Source: Flavobacterium sp. ov086
GTDB lineage: Bacteria > Bacteroidota > Bacteroidia > Flavobacteriales > Flavobacteriaceae
Length of the DNA: 64,000 nucleotides
Direction: 5' to 3'
Assembly: GCF_900187965.1 (NCBI RefSeq)
Contig: NZ_FZNL01000015.1
Coordinates: 99,544 to 163,543 of the forward strand
The notes beneath the pieces are model-generated. The model saw only the letters and a program-made list of their open reading frames with translations. It was not told the DNA's origin and made no database searches. This document shows positions 16,134-24,753 of this stretch, one piece after another. A program made the translations under genes and the position numbers. Position 1 is the first letter of the stretch. Every line of letters starts with the position of its first letter.

Positions 16134-17045
16134 TTAATTCAAACAACTTACCAGGGTTTTTTCAAGATCTGTAAACTGAAATTCAAAACCTGCTTTTTGA
16201 ATCTTTTCAGATGAAACTCTTTGGCCTTTTAAAATGGCTATACTCATTTCGCCTAAAGCAATTTTTAAAATAAACGATGGAACTTTGGGTAACCAAATAG
16301 AATATCCAAACAAGTTTGCCAGCGTTTTTGAGAATCTTGAATTTGTTGTAGTGTCTGTTGTACAAGCATTATAAGCATCTTGCATTTGCTCGTCAAGAAT
16401 TGCTTTGAGGTAGATTTGACATAAATCATCAATATGAATCCATGGTAAATATTGTTTTCCGGTGCCTAATACTGCGCCAAAACCAGATTTAAAGCTTGGT
16501 ATAATTTTTTTCAGGAAACCTTCGTCTTTACCCAAGACGATTCCTGTTCGGATTTTTACAATTCTAACTCCTAATGAAGCAATTTTGTCGACAGTTTTTT
16601 CCCATTCCTTACAAGTATTGCCTAAGAAATCATCAGCTGCAGGTGTCGTTTCATCGCATATTTTGTGACTTGTAATGGCGCCATAAATCCCAACTCCTGA
16701 TGCCGAAATAAAAGCATCCAGAGTTTTGTTTTTTTCTTTTAAAATAGAATGTATAAGATCAATTGGTTTAATACGGCTTTCTAAGAGCGCTATTTTACGT
16801 TTTTTAGTCCATCTTTTTTCTACAATACCTTCTCCTGCCAAATGAATAATATAATCTGCTTTTAGAATCGCTTCCTCATCAATAAAGTTTTTATTCAAAT
16901 CCCATTTATAGTAGGTAATCGAAGGTGTGTTTTTTTGATCCGAACGGCTTAATACAGAGACCAAAAAGCCATTATTGATAAGTACATCAGTAAGATGCTT
17001 GCCAACAAATCCAGTGCCTCCGGTTAATAAAACATTTTTGGACAT
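16134..17045 (-). CDS. TIGR01777 family NAD-dependent epimerase
   Basis: 303 residues, extended SDR fold. LLTGGTGFVGKHLTDVLI is the nucleotide-binding start, DYIIHLAGEGI and SASGVGIYG follow (a YfcH/SulA-type SASAVGYYG region), then KIRTGIVLGKDEGFLKKI and PWIHIDDLCQIY. The C-terminal SulA-like part ends with SSEKIQKAGFEFQFTDLEKT. Reaction unknown; assignment is to the family only. Confidence 0.85.
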   Translation of the reverse strand: MSKNVLLTGGTGFVGKHLTDVLINNGFLVSVLSRSDQKNTPSITYYKWDLNKNFIDEEAILKADYIIHLAGEGIVEKRWTKKRKIALLESRIKPIDLIHSILKEKNKTLDAFISASGVGIYGAITSHKICDETTPAADDFLGNTCKEWEKTVDKIASLGVRIVKIRTGIVLGKDEGFLKKIIPSFKSGFGAVLGTGKQYLPWIHIDDLCQIYLKAILDEQMQDAYNACTTDTTTNSRFSKTLANLFGYSIWLPKVPSFILKIALGEMSIAILKGQRVSSEKIQKAGFEFQFTDLEKTLVSCLN

Positions 17046-17141
17046 TATATTATAATATATTTAACAGTGCAAGCTGTTTGTGCATAAGTAAAGGTACTTA
17101 AACATTGCTTACCTTTAAGGCAAATTCTAAATTTTAATGAA

Positions 17142-17804
17142 ATGGCAACTAAAAATAAGACAATCACAAGAGATGATATCGTTTCAAAATATATGGATGA
17201 GGTTTTAGAAAAAGGACAAAAGCCAAAATCAGTTTATCATTTTGCAAAAGAAAATGATTTTACAGAAGCTGAATTTTACTCGTTTTTTGGAACATTAGAA
17301 GGTTTAGAAAAAGAGATATTCAGGCTCTTTTTTGCCAATACAATCGATTTATTGCATAAAAATACAGATTATCAGGAATACGACATGAAGAACAAAATGT
17401 TGAGTTTCTATTTTACCTTTTTTGAGATTTTAACTGCCAACAGAAGTTATGTGCTGCAGGCATTAAAAATTGATAGAAATCCAATTAGAAATTTAGTGCA
17501 ATTAACTTCGCTTCGTGAAGGATTTAAAGAATATGTTTCTGAAATCCTGACGGATGATTACAGACTTGAACAAGAAAAGTTTCAAAAATTTCAGGAAAAA
17601 GCCATTCAGGAATCTGCTTGGCTGCAATTAATGATGACCATAAAATTCTGGATGGACGATGAATCAGCGGCTTTTGAGAAGACCGATATTTTTATCGAAA
17701 AATCAGTAAATGCCTCATTCGAATTAATGAATGTTGCGCCACTGAATCATCTTTTAGATTTTGGAAAATTCTTGTTTAAAGAAAAAATATACAGCAAACA
17801 ATGA
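17142..17804 (+). CDS. TetR/AcrR family regulator
   Basis: 220 residues. N-terminal helix-turn-helix region with ITRDDIVSKYMDEVLEKGQ and VYHFAKENDFTEAEFYSFFG, then a helical C-terminal ligand domain. The HTH is weaker than in classical TetR proteins. Its stop overlaps the start of the aarF gene by 4 nt, so the two are translationally coupled and the regulator probably acts with that kinase-like protein. Confidence 0.75.
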   Translation: MATKNKTITRDDIVSKYMDEVLEKGQKPKSVYHFAKENDFTEAEFYSFFGTLEGLEKEIFRLFFANTIDLLHKNTDYQEYDMKNKMLSFYFTFFEILTANRSYVLQALKIDRNPIRNLVQLTSLREGFKEYVSEILTDDYRLEQEKFQKFQEKAIQESAWLQLMMTIKFWMDDESAAFEKTDIFIEKSVNASFELMNVAPLNHLLDFGKFLFKEKIYSKQ

Positions 17805-19105
17805 AAACGATCGATTATATACCAACTTCAAAAATAGAACGAGCTGGTAAGCTAGTACAAACCGGCGCAAAAATTGGCGTAAACTATGTTAAACATTATG
17901 CCGAAAAAATGGTTAATCCAGACTTAACGAGAGATAAACTAAATGAAAATAATGCCGAGGATATTTATGATGGTTTAAAAAGTCTAAAAGGAAGCGCATT
18001 AAAAGTAGCTCAAATGTTAAGCATGGACAAGAATTTCCTGCCTCAGGCTTATGTTGAGAAATTCTCTTTATCGCAATTTTCCGTTCCACCACTTTCGGCA
18101 CCGTTGGTTTTAAAAACTTTCAAAATTAATTTTGGTAAAACACCTTATGAAATATTTGATGAATTCAATGCTAATTCTGTTAACGCGGCAAGTATTGGTC
18201 AGGTTCATTTGGCATCTAAAAACGGTAAAAAACTAGCTGTAAAAATTCAATATCCGGGAGTTGCCAACAGTATTTCGTCAGATTTGGCTTTGGTGAAACC
18301 TATCGCAATTAGAATGTTTAACCTTCAGGGAAAAGACTCTGATAAGTATTTTAAAGAAGTCGAGGATAAACTTATCGAAGAAACCAATTATTTGCTCGAG
18401 CTCGAACAAAGTCAGGAAGTTGTTGCAGCTTGCAGTAAAATAGAAAATATATTATTCCCAAGTTATTATCCGGAGTTCTCGTCAGAGAAAATCATCACGA
18501 TGGACTGGATGACAGGAATTCACCTTTCGGAGTTTACTGCAAAAAGTACAGATCGTGAAGTGGGCGATAAAATTGGTCAGGCACTTTGGGATTTTTACAT
18601 GTATCAAATTCATGTTTTACGAAAAGTACATGCTGATCCGCATCCGGGAAATTTTTTGGTAGACGATCAAAATCGTTTGATTGCTCTGGATTTTGGTTGT
18701 ATGAAACAAATTCCAGTTGATTTTTATGAGCCTTATTTCGAATTGATCAATAAAAATGTCATCACAGATCCAAAACTGTTCAATGAAAAATTGTTCGAAT
18801 TAGAGATTCTTCGTCCAGATGATTCACCTTCGGAAATTGAATATTTCACGGAGATGTTTCATGATTTGTTATCGCTTTTTACGAAGCCGTTTCAAGATGA
18901 AACTTTCGATTTTGCCGATGAAACTTTCTTTGAAAGCATTGCCAAATTAGGCGAGCGTTTTTCTAACGATACAAATCTCAAAAAAATGAACGGAAACCGT
19001 GGTTCTAAACACTTTATTTACATGAATAGAACCTTTTTTGGTTTGTATAATTTAATGTTTGATTTAAAAGCTAAAATTAAAGTAGAGAATTATTTGAAGT
19101 ATTAG
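17801..19105 (+). CDS. AarF/ABC1/UbiB kinase-like protein
   Basis: 434 residues of the ABC1/UbiB atypical kinase family. Motifs: LKGSALKVAQMLSMD (the KxGQ motif with Ala for Gly), NAASIGQVHLASKNGKKLAV (Ala-rich loop and catalytic Lys), VHADPHPGNFLVDDQ and LIALDFGCMKQIP (metal-binding DFG). UbiB-family ATPases support quinone or lipid metabolism at membranes; this protein lacks an obvious C-terminal membrane anchor. No quinone genes adjoin it. Expressed with the overlapping TetR gene. Confidence 0.85.
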   Translation: MKTIDYIPTSKIERAGKLVQTGAKIGVNYVKHYAEKMVNPDLTRDKLNENNAEDIYDGLKSLKGSALKVAQMLSMDKNFLPQAYVEKFSLSQFSVPPLSAPLVLKTFKINFGKTPYEIFDEFNANSVNAASIGQVHLASKNGKKLAVKIQYPGVANSISSDLALVKPIAIRMFNLQGKDSDKYFKEVEDKLIEETNYLLELEQSQEVVAACSKIENILFPSYYPEFSSEKIITMDWMTGIHLSEFTAKSTDREVGDKIGQALWDFYMYQIHVLRKVHADPHPGNFLVDDQNRLIALDFGCMKQIPVDFYEPYFELINKNVITDPKLFNEKLFELEILRPDDSPSEIEYFTEMFHDLLSLFTKPFQDETFDFADETFFESIAKLGERFSNDTNLKKMNGNRGSKHFIYMNRTFFGLYNLMFDLKAKIKVENYLKY

Positions 19106-19116
19106 ACTGGAAAATT

Positions 19117-19262
19117 CCAATATAAAAATTCTAAATTCCAATGGTGTAGGAACCTTTGTAAAAGTTTTAAACTTTGACAAAGGTTTTTTTTATACATTTT
19201 TTGTCAGAAATGACAAGATTGCACAAAACAATTGGAATTTGGAATTTTAAAAATTTGGAATT
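19117..19262. repeat. AATTCC word repeat, second copy
   Basis: AAATTCCAA words at 19117-19140 and TTGGAATTTGGAATTTTAAAAA followed by TTTGGAATTT at 19231-19262 bracket the terminator at 19151-19190. The right arm matches 1113-1144 almost base for base. The final T of the repeat adjoins the photolyase stop codon. Confidence 0.75.
19151..19190 (+). terminator. terminator of the tetR-aarF operon
   Basis: AACCTTTGT at 19151 pairs with ACAAAGGTT at about 19176-19184, with an inner AAAGTTTTAAACTTT self-pairing section, followed by eight T. Confidence 0.8.
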
Positions 19263-20557
19263 TATTTAATTATTCCCCTTTTGTAAGTCTCAATTGCACG
19301 ATCTCTTGCAAAAGCATGATTAACCATTGGTTCATAGTAACCCAAATCAAACTCAGGAATCCATTTGCGGATGTAGATTCCTTTTTCGTCAAATTTCTTT
19401 TGTTGAATCTCAGGATTAAAAACTCTAAAATATGGCGCAGCGTCGCAACCTGTTCCTGCAGCCCATTGCCAGTTTCCTACGTTTGAAGCCAATTCGAAAT
19501 CTAGTAGTTTTTCGGCAAAATAAGCTTCACCCCATTGCCAGTTAATCAACAGATGCTTACATAAAAAACTGGCTACAACCATGCGAACGCGATTGTGCAT
19601 GTAACCCGTTTCATTTAGTTGGCGCATTCCGGCATCAACCATTGGATATCCTGTAGTTCCGGAGCACCAACGTTTAAAATCGTCTTCGTTATTGTGCCAC
19701 TGAATACCATCGTAAGCCGATTTGAAATTGTGATTCACCACATTTGGAAAGCTAAAAAGGATCTGAATAAAAAACTCTCTCCAAATTAACTCACTCAAAA
19801 ATGTTTGGTTCTTTTTATTTGCCCAATTCACTAATTTCCGAATACTAACGGTTCCAAAACGTAAATGTGGCGAAAGATAAGAGGTGCTGTCTAAAGCCGG
19901 AAAATCTCGTGTTTCTTTATAATTGGCAATTTGAGTTAAATTGTGAGGAAGTACTTTTATGGTGCTTTTTTCAAAACCAATTTCTGATAAATCAGGAAAT
20001 GGAAATTGCTGTTTGATAAAGTTTTTTAAGAATGGTTTCGTGTCATATTCCAGGGCTTGTCCCGTAAGATGGTATTTCTCGAGCCATTTGTTTTTGTATG
20101 GTGTGTAAATCGTATAGGGAAGTCCATCTGATTTGGTGATTTCTTTTTCTTCAAAAATAACATGGTCTTTAAACGGAAAGACTTCAATGTTGTTTTGTTT
20201 TGCTAATTCCTGAATAGCAAGATCACGTTTAATCGCAAATGGTTCATAATCTTTATTGAAGAAGATTTGCTGAATATTGTATGTTGAAAGAAGCGATTTC
20301 CAAACATCTAAAGTTTTTCCTTTTTTGATTAAAATAGAGGAATCAGTTGCATGAAGTTCTTGGTTTACTTTCTCTAGTGAATCGTAGATAAAAGCCACTC
20401 GCGCATCATTTTTTGGAAGATTTTCCAGGATATCTTCATCAAAAATAAAAAGCGGAATTACCGGATAATCTGATTGCATAACATGAAATAATGCAACATT
20501 ATCGTCTAAACGTAAATCACGTCGAAACCAGAAAAAAGTAACTTTTTGTTTTGTCAT
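19262..20557 (-). CDS. phr: deoxyribodipyrimidine photolyase
   Basis: 431 residues of the cryptochrome/photolyase family. The antenna domain starts FFWFRRDLRLDDNVALF; the FAD domain has SPHLRFGTVSIRKL, LSELIWREFFIQILF, GTTGYPMVDAGMRQLNETGY, MHNRVRMVVASFL and ASNVGNWQWAAGTGCDAAPY, the last typical of CPD class I photolyases. Repairs cyclobutane pyrimidine dimers with blue light. Shorter than E. coli Phr (472) but normal for Flavobacteriaceae. It lies in the light/carotenoid region though 353 bp of repeats separate it from crtZ. Confidence 0.92.
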   Translation of the reverse strand: MTKQKVTFFWFRRDLRLDDNVALFHVMQSDYPVIPLFIFDEDILENLPKNDARVAFIYDSLEKVNQELHATDSSILIKKGKTLDVWKSLLSTYNIQQIFFNKDYEPFAIKRDLAIQELAKQNNIEVFPFKDHVIFEEKEITKSDGLPYTIYTPYKNKWLEKYHLTGQALEYDTKPFLKNFIKQQFPFPDLSEIGFEKSTIKVLPHNLTQIANYKETRDFPALDSTSYLSPHLRFGTVSIRKLVNWANKKNQTFLSELIWREFFIQILFSFPNVVNHNFKSAYDGIQWHNNEDDFKRWCSGTTGYPMVDAGMRQLNETGYMHNRVRMVVASFLCKHLLINWQWGEAYFAEKLLDFELASNVGNWQWAAGTGCDAAPYFRVFNPEIQQKKFDEKGIYIRKWIPEFDLGYYEPMVNHAFARDRAIETYKRGIIK

Positions 20558-20607
20558 TATTTTGTCTCCAGCTTTGTTTTAAGGAAATTTGATTTGGATT
20601 TTTTTCG

Positions 20608-20663
20608 CCACGAATTCACAAATTTAATCACATTTATATTGTTTTTAATTCGTGAATTCGTGG
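20608..20663. repeat. CCACGAATTCAC inverted repeat
   Basis: A 12-base perfect inverted repeat: CCACGAATTCAC at 20608-20619 and GTGAATTCGTGG at 20652-20663, with AATT words between. Another member of the intergenic word-repeat class. Confidence 0.7.
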
Positions 20664-20798
20664 TTGTTTTTTTTAAGTAACTATGATTTTGAATTGGATA
20701 ATTCTTCGATTGTGGCATTTACATGTTGTACGGTTTCTATTTTGTATAATTTCATAGTTTCAATTATTACGGTCTAGTCTTTTATATACGAGATGTTT

Positions 20799-20900
20799 GC
20801 GTTAGGGGTTGCAGTGGAGCTCTTTTTGTGTCAGGCTTTTTCTGCCTGATGCAAAAAAGCGGGAACGTAAAACCCGACCCGCTTTTTCTGCGGGTAACGC
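20799..20900 (+). ncRNA. candidate structured RNA element, copy A
   Basis: GCGTTAGGGG at 20799 closes with TAACGC at 20895-20900. Inside are a long hairpin (GCTCTTTTTGTGTCAGGC... with GCCTGATGCAAAAAAGC) and a second hairpin CCCGC TTTTTCT GCGGG, with AACCCGACC between. Copy B at 41463-41567 repeats the layout GCGTTAGGG, hairpin, CCCGACC, AACGC. It lies between crtZ and phr, opposite to those genes. Possibly the Rfam Flavo-1 family, from memory and unconfirmed. Confidence 0.6.
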
Positions 20901-20910
20901 CCAAATTATT

Positions 20911-21351
20911 TTACATTTTATAATATTTAAAAGGAACGAATAACATTCCGAAACATTCTCCATCTTCTTTTCCTAAATGCTTGTGGTGTATTTTATGCGC
21001 TTTTCGTAAACCAATCAGGTATTTGTTTTTAGTGTTTTTGAACCATTTAAAACGCTGGTGAATCAATACATCGTGAATTAAAAAGTAACACAAACCATAA
21101 AAAGTTACGCCACAGGCAATAAAAAACAAATAGTTGAATCCGTCCTCAACGCCAAAATAAAAAAGAATAATGCTTGGTGTTGCAAAAATGACAAAGAAAA
21201 TGTCATTGCGCTCAAATGTATGTTCGTATTTGGGTTTGTGATGATCTGCGTGAAAATACCACATTAATCCATGCATGATATACTTGTGCGTGAGCCAGGT
21301 AACACATTCCATGAAGAGAAAAACACTTAAAAAGATTAGAAAAGAAATCAT
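20911..21351 (-). CDS. crtZ: beta-carotene hydroxylase
   Basis: 146 residues, a small membrane di-iron hydroxylase. All histidine clusters of the CrtZ/fatty-acid-hydroxylase family are present: HKYIMH, FHADHH, HDVLIHQR and HKIHHKH. Hydroxylates the 3 and 3' carbons of beta-carotene to give zeaxanthin, the usual yellow pigment of flavobacteria. Downstream of crtB in the same orientation; lycopene cyclase is not in the window. Confidence 0.9.
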   Translation of the reverse strand: MISFLIFLSVFLFMECVTWLTHKYIMHGLMWYFHADHHKPKYEHTFERNDIFFVIFATPSIILFYFGVEDGFNYLFFIACGVTFYGLCYFLIHDVLIHQRFKWFKNTKNKYLIGLRKAHKIHHKHLGKEDGECFGMLFVPFKYYKM

Positions 21352-21434
21352 TTTGTATATTTTGAAATATTAAAGTTATTACTCTGGTTTGTTATTTCTC
21401 CTCTGTCGAAATGATAAAAACCGAGACGAAATTA

Positions 21435-22274
21435 TTAAACCAGTTTCAATTTGTAAGTTACAAAAGATTGTGCCAAAAGCCCTGCTTTGGTATAGTTTGA
21501 AACTCTGATTCTTGAACTTCCAATTTCGTAATAAGGCGTATTCTTGAGTTTTGTTAATAGTTTTTTATAATAGATAAAAGCAGTATAAACGCCAAATTTT
21601 GCTTCTATAGGGAGTTTTACAATTCCTTGATAAGCGATTTTGAAATCTTCCTCAATTTCGTTGATGATAGCTATTTTGCTATTTTCATCGAAAGAATTTA
21701 GGTTTATTCCGGGAAAGTAATTTCGGTTTAAAACCAAATTATCATCTTTTAGATCTCTTAGGAAATTTACTTTCTGAAAAGCTGATCCTAATCGCATTGC
21801 TTCGTTTTTTAGCTGCTCATACTTTTGATTGTTTCCTTTTACGAAAACTTTAAGGCACATTAAACCCACAACATCGGCTGAACCGTAAATGTAATCTTCG
21901 TACTCTGTTTGTGTGTTATAATCTGATTTGATAAGATCAAGTTTCATGCTTTTTAAAAATGCCTGAACAAGATCGTCTATAATATCATATTGTTTTACGG
22001 TATGTTGAAATGAGTTAAGAATTGGGTTTAAACTAATGCCGGCTTTAATGGCTTTGTAATATTCTTTTTCGAAATCATTGATGAGGTTTTCTTTGTTGTA
22101 GTCTTGAAATGAATCGACAATTTCGTCAGCAAAGCGAACAAAACCATAGATGCTGTAAATCGCTTCACGAATGCTTGGTGATAACATTTTGACTGCTAAT
22201 GAAAATGAGGTGCTGTAGCTTTGAGTAACTAATTTACTGCATTTGAAAGATACGGTATCGAATAGTGATTTCAT
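21435..22274 (-). CDS. crtB: phytoene synthase
   Basis: 279 residues, squalene/phytoene synthase fold. First Asp-rich motif FADEIVDSFQD (about residues 47-57), second LRDLKDD (about 173-179), plus SYSTSFSLAVKML near the start and GSAFQKVNFLRD. Condenses two geranylgeranyl diphosphate molecules to phytoene. It starts three bases after the crtI stop, so the pair is transcribed together under the light regulator at 23782. Confidence 0.93.
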   Translation of the reverse strand: MKSLFDTVSFKCSKLVTQSYSTSFSLAVKMLSPSIREAIYSIYGFVRFADEIVDSFQDYNKENLINDFEKEYYKAIKAGISLNPILNSFQHTVKQYDIIDDLVQAFLKSMKLDLIKSDYNTQTEYEDYIYGSADVVGLMCLKVFVKGNNQKYEQLKNEAMRLGSAFQKVNFLRDLKDDNLVLNRNYFPGINLNSFDENSKIAIINEIEEDFKIAYQGIVKLPIEAKFGVYTAFIYYKKLLTKLKNTPYYEIGSSRIRVSNYTKAGLLAQSFVTYKLKLV

Positions 22275-22277
22275 TTT

Positions 22278-23744
22278 TTAGGATCTAAAAGTTTTTTGAA
22301 TTAACTCAGCTACTAGTTTTCCGGATATTAAAGCAGGCGGAACTCCTGGTCCAGGAACGGTTAATTGTCCTGTGAAATATAAATTCCTGACTTTTTTACT
22401 CTTTAGCTTTGGTCTTAAAAAAGCAGTTTGTAATAATGTATTAGCCATTCCGTACGCATTTCCTTTGTAGGCGTTATAATCAGTGACAAAATCGTTCTTG
22501 CAAAATGATCTTTTAAAGATAATATTATTTTTAATTTTTTGTTGAGTAAGCTTTTCAAAACGATCAATTATCTTTTTAAAATATTCTTCGCGAAGTACTT
22601 CCGTATCTTTTATTCCGGGTGCTAACGGAATCAGGAAAAATCCGCTCTCCATTCCTTCTGGTGCTGCAGACAGATCTGTTTTTGATGGAAAATTGGCATA
22701 AAATAAAGGCGATTCTGGCCATTTTGGATCATCATAAATATCAGCAGCATGTTGATTAAAATCGACATCAAAAAATAAAGCATGATGTGAAATGTTTTCT
22801 ACTTTCTTATCGAACCCAACAAAGAACAATAGGGAAGAAGGTGCGAAAACACGGCTTTCCCAATATTTCTCAGAATAAGCGCGATGTTCCTTATCTAATA
22901 AAGTTTCGGTATGATGGTAATCGGCACCGCTTAAAACGATATCTGCTTTTATATGTTTTCCGTCAATAATAATTTCGGTTGCAGTTTTATGCTCAACAAC
23001 TATTTTTTCTATTGTGGAATTGGTTTTTATTGTAACGCCAAGTTCTATGGCTAGTTTCTCGATTGCTCGGACAACATCAAACATTCCAGTTTTTGGATGC
23101 CAGGTTCCTAATCCAAAATCAGCATAATTCATGAAATTATAAAAAGAAGGTGTTTTGGAAGGTTTAGCTCCGAGAAATAAAACAGGAAATTCGAGAATCT
23201 GAATTAGTCTTTCATTTTTGAATTTCTTGCGGATATCATTACTAACGGTACTAAAAAACAGTGAGAGTTTTAAAGTGGTTTCAGGGGTGATTAATTCAAG
23301 TGGAGAAATTCCCGGACGATAAACTAAGTCTTTAATAGCAATGTCATAATTGCTTTTGGCTTGTTTAATGAAAGTTTCGAGTTCTTGGCCACTTCCTTTT
23401 TCAATAGTTTCAAAAGTGGCTTTTATAGTTTCTAAATTATCACAAATACTGATAAAATCATCAACGCCAAAATAAACCTGATAGGCAGGATTTAGTTTTA
23501 TTAGTTCGTAATAATCGGTTGTTTTTTTGTCAAAATCCAGAAAGAAACGCTCAAAAACATCCGGCATCCAGTACCAGCTAGGTCCCATATCAAAGGTAAA
23601 GCCGTCTTTTTTGAATTGTCTTGCCCGTCCTCCAATAGAATCATTTTTTTCATAAATAGTTACTGTGTTTCCTTGTTTTGCCAAGTAACATGCAGCAGCT
23701 AAAGCAGAGAAGCCAGATCCTATTATTGCTATAGTTTTTTTCAT
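22278..23744 (-). CDS. crtI: phytoene desaturase
   Basis: 488 residues of the CrtI family. FAD-binding AIIGSGFSALAAACYLAKQG at the N-terminus, EKNDSIGGRARQF, DMGPSWYWMPDVFERFF, and the C-terminal GQLTVPGPGVPPALISGKLV. Converts phytoene to lycopene by successive desaturations. Minus-strand TATATTTG about 9-17 bp before the ATG resembles a -7 box, so it may also be transcribed from its own start, 37 bp after the regulator gene. Confidence 0.93.
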   Translation of the reverse strand: MKKTIAIIGSGFSALAAACYLAKQGNTVTIYEKNDSIGGRARQFKKDGFTFDMGPSWYWMPDVFERFFLDFDKKTTDYYELIKLNPAYQVYFGVDDFISICDNLETIKATFETIEKGSGQELETFIKQAKSNYDIAIKDLVYRPGISPLELITPETTLKLSLFFSTVSNDIRKKFKNERLIQILEFPVLFLGAKPSKTPSFYNFMNYADFGLGTWHPKTGMFDVVRAIEKLAIELGVTIKTNSTIEKIVVEHKTATEIIIDGKHIKADIVLSGADYHHTETLLDKEHRAYSEKYWESRVFAPSSLLFFVGFDKKVENISHHALFFDVDFNQHAADIYDDPKWPESPLFYANFPSKTDLSAAPEGMESGFFLIPLAPGIKDTEVLREEYFKKIIDRFEKLTQQKIKNNIIFKRSFCKNDFVTDYNAYKGNAYGMANTLLQTAFLRPKLKSKKVRNLYFTGQLTVPGPGVPPALISGKLVAELIQKTFRS

Positions 23745-23781
23745 TTGTTTAACAAATATACAAAAAACTTAAACAAAATTA

Positions 23782-24681
23782 TTATAGCATGCTAATTGTT
23801 TCGTCCATGGTATCGAAAATTCGGATCCTTTCAGGTAAATTTTTCTGTTCGATATGTTCTGTCATGTTGCCCATAAGCCAGATTTCGTTGTTTTCCTGAA
23901 GTAATTTTTGTCCCATCGATTTTACGTATTGATTGATTACACCGCGATCTGGCTGAACAGTCATGAAAGATACAAAGGTAATATTTTCAAAATGTCTGGT
24001 TAAATCCTGCAGATTTTCGATTGGCATACTTTCTCCTAAATATATGGCTTTGTAACCTTTAGATAAAATTTCATATTGCAGATATAGCAAACCTATTTTA
24101 TGAATTTCGTTTAATGGCAAAGAGAGTACAAAAATTCGATCGGTTTTTGTTGGTTTTTGTATTTGAAGACTTTCGGTGTAAATTAATATCTTTTGTTTAA
24201 TCAAATGACTCATAAAGTGTTCATTTGCTGGAGTTATGGTTTCTGATTGCCATAATAATCCCAATTCTTTTAATAAAGGAAGAAAATGATCTTTGAAAAC
24301 TTCTTTGAAGCTTTTTTCAGAAATCAACCAATCAAAAGTAGTAAAGAATAATTCCTGATCAAAATTCATCATCGCCATTTTGAAAGATGTAATAGCGTAG
24401 TTTTGAGAGTTTTTCTTAGAAATAATTTCGCGTACTAATTGTGGAATCTTTTCTTCGGGATACGTTGCGATTTTAGAAATTTTATAACCGTATTCGTGTA
24501 GTAATGTAATGTTTAAAAGCTTCTGTAAATTTTGTAGATTATAAAGTCTGATATTAGTGTCTGTTCGCATTGGTTCCAGAATGTTATATCTTTTCTCCCA
24601 GATGCGAATAGTGTGTGCTTTTATTCCAGATAAGTTTTCAAGATCTTTAATACTGAAGACTGTTCTTATGTTGTTTATCAT
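23782..24681 (-). CDS. MerR regulator with B12-binding domain (CarH/LitR-like)
   Basis: 299 residues. N-terminal MerR helix-turn-helix (FSIKDLENLSGIKAHTIRIW, then EKRYNILEPMRTDTNIRLY). The C-terminal half has the helical cap W144-x9-E154-H155 (GLLWQSETITPANEH) and the cobalamin motif NEIHKIG with H194, the position of the lower axial His in E/DxHxxG. Together these match CarH-type photoreceptors that use adenosylcobalamin and derepress carotenoid genes in light. The residue after W144 is Gln, where Thermus CarH, as I recall, has the His that caps cobalt after photolysis. It directly precedes crtI-crtB. Confidence 0.88.
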   Translation of the reverse strand: MINNIRTVFSIKDLENLSGIKAHTIRIWEKRYNILEPMRTDTNIRLYNLQNLQKLLNITLLHEYGYKISKIATYPEEKIPQLVREIISKKNSQNYAITSFKMAMMNFDQELFFTTFDWLISEKSFKEVFKDHFLPLLKELGLLWQSETITPANEHFMSHLIKQKILIYTESLQIQKPTKTDRIFVLSLPLNEIHKIGLLYLQYEILSKGYKAIYLGESMPIENLQDLTRHFENITFVSFMTVQPDRGVINQYVKSMGQKLLQENNEIWLMGNMTEHIEQKNLPERIRIFDTMDETISML

Positions 24682-24753
24682 TATAATACCATTAGATAAA
24701 CAAAAATAGGATAAAATCTGAAAAAATCTTTAAAATTGGATTAAAATGATGGG

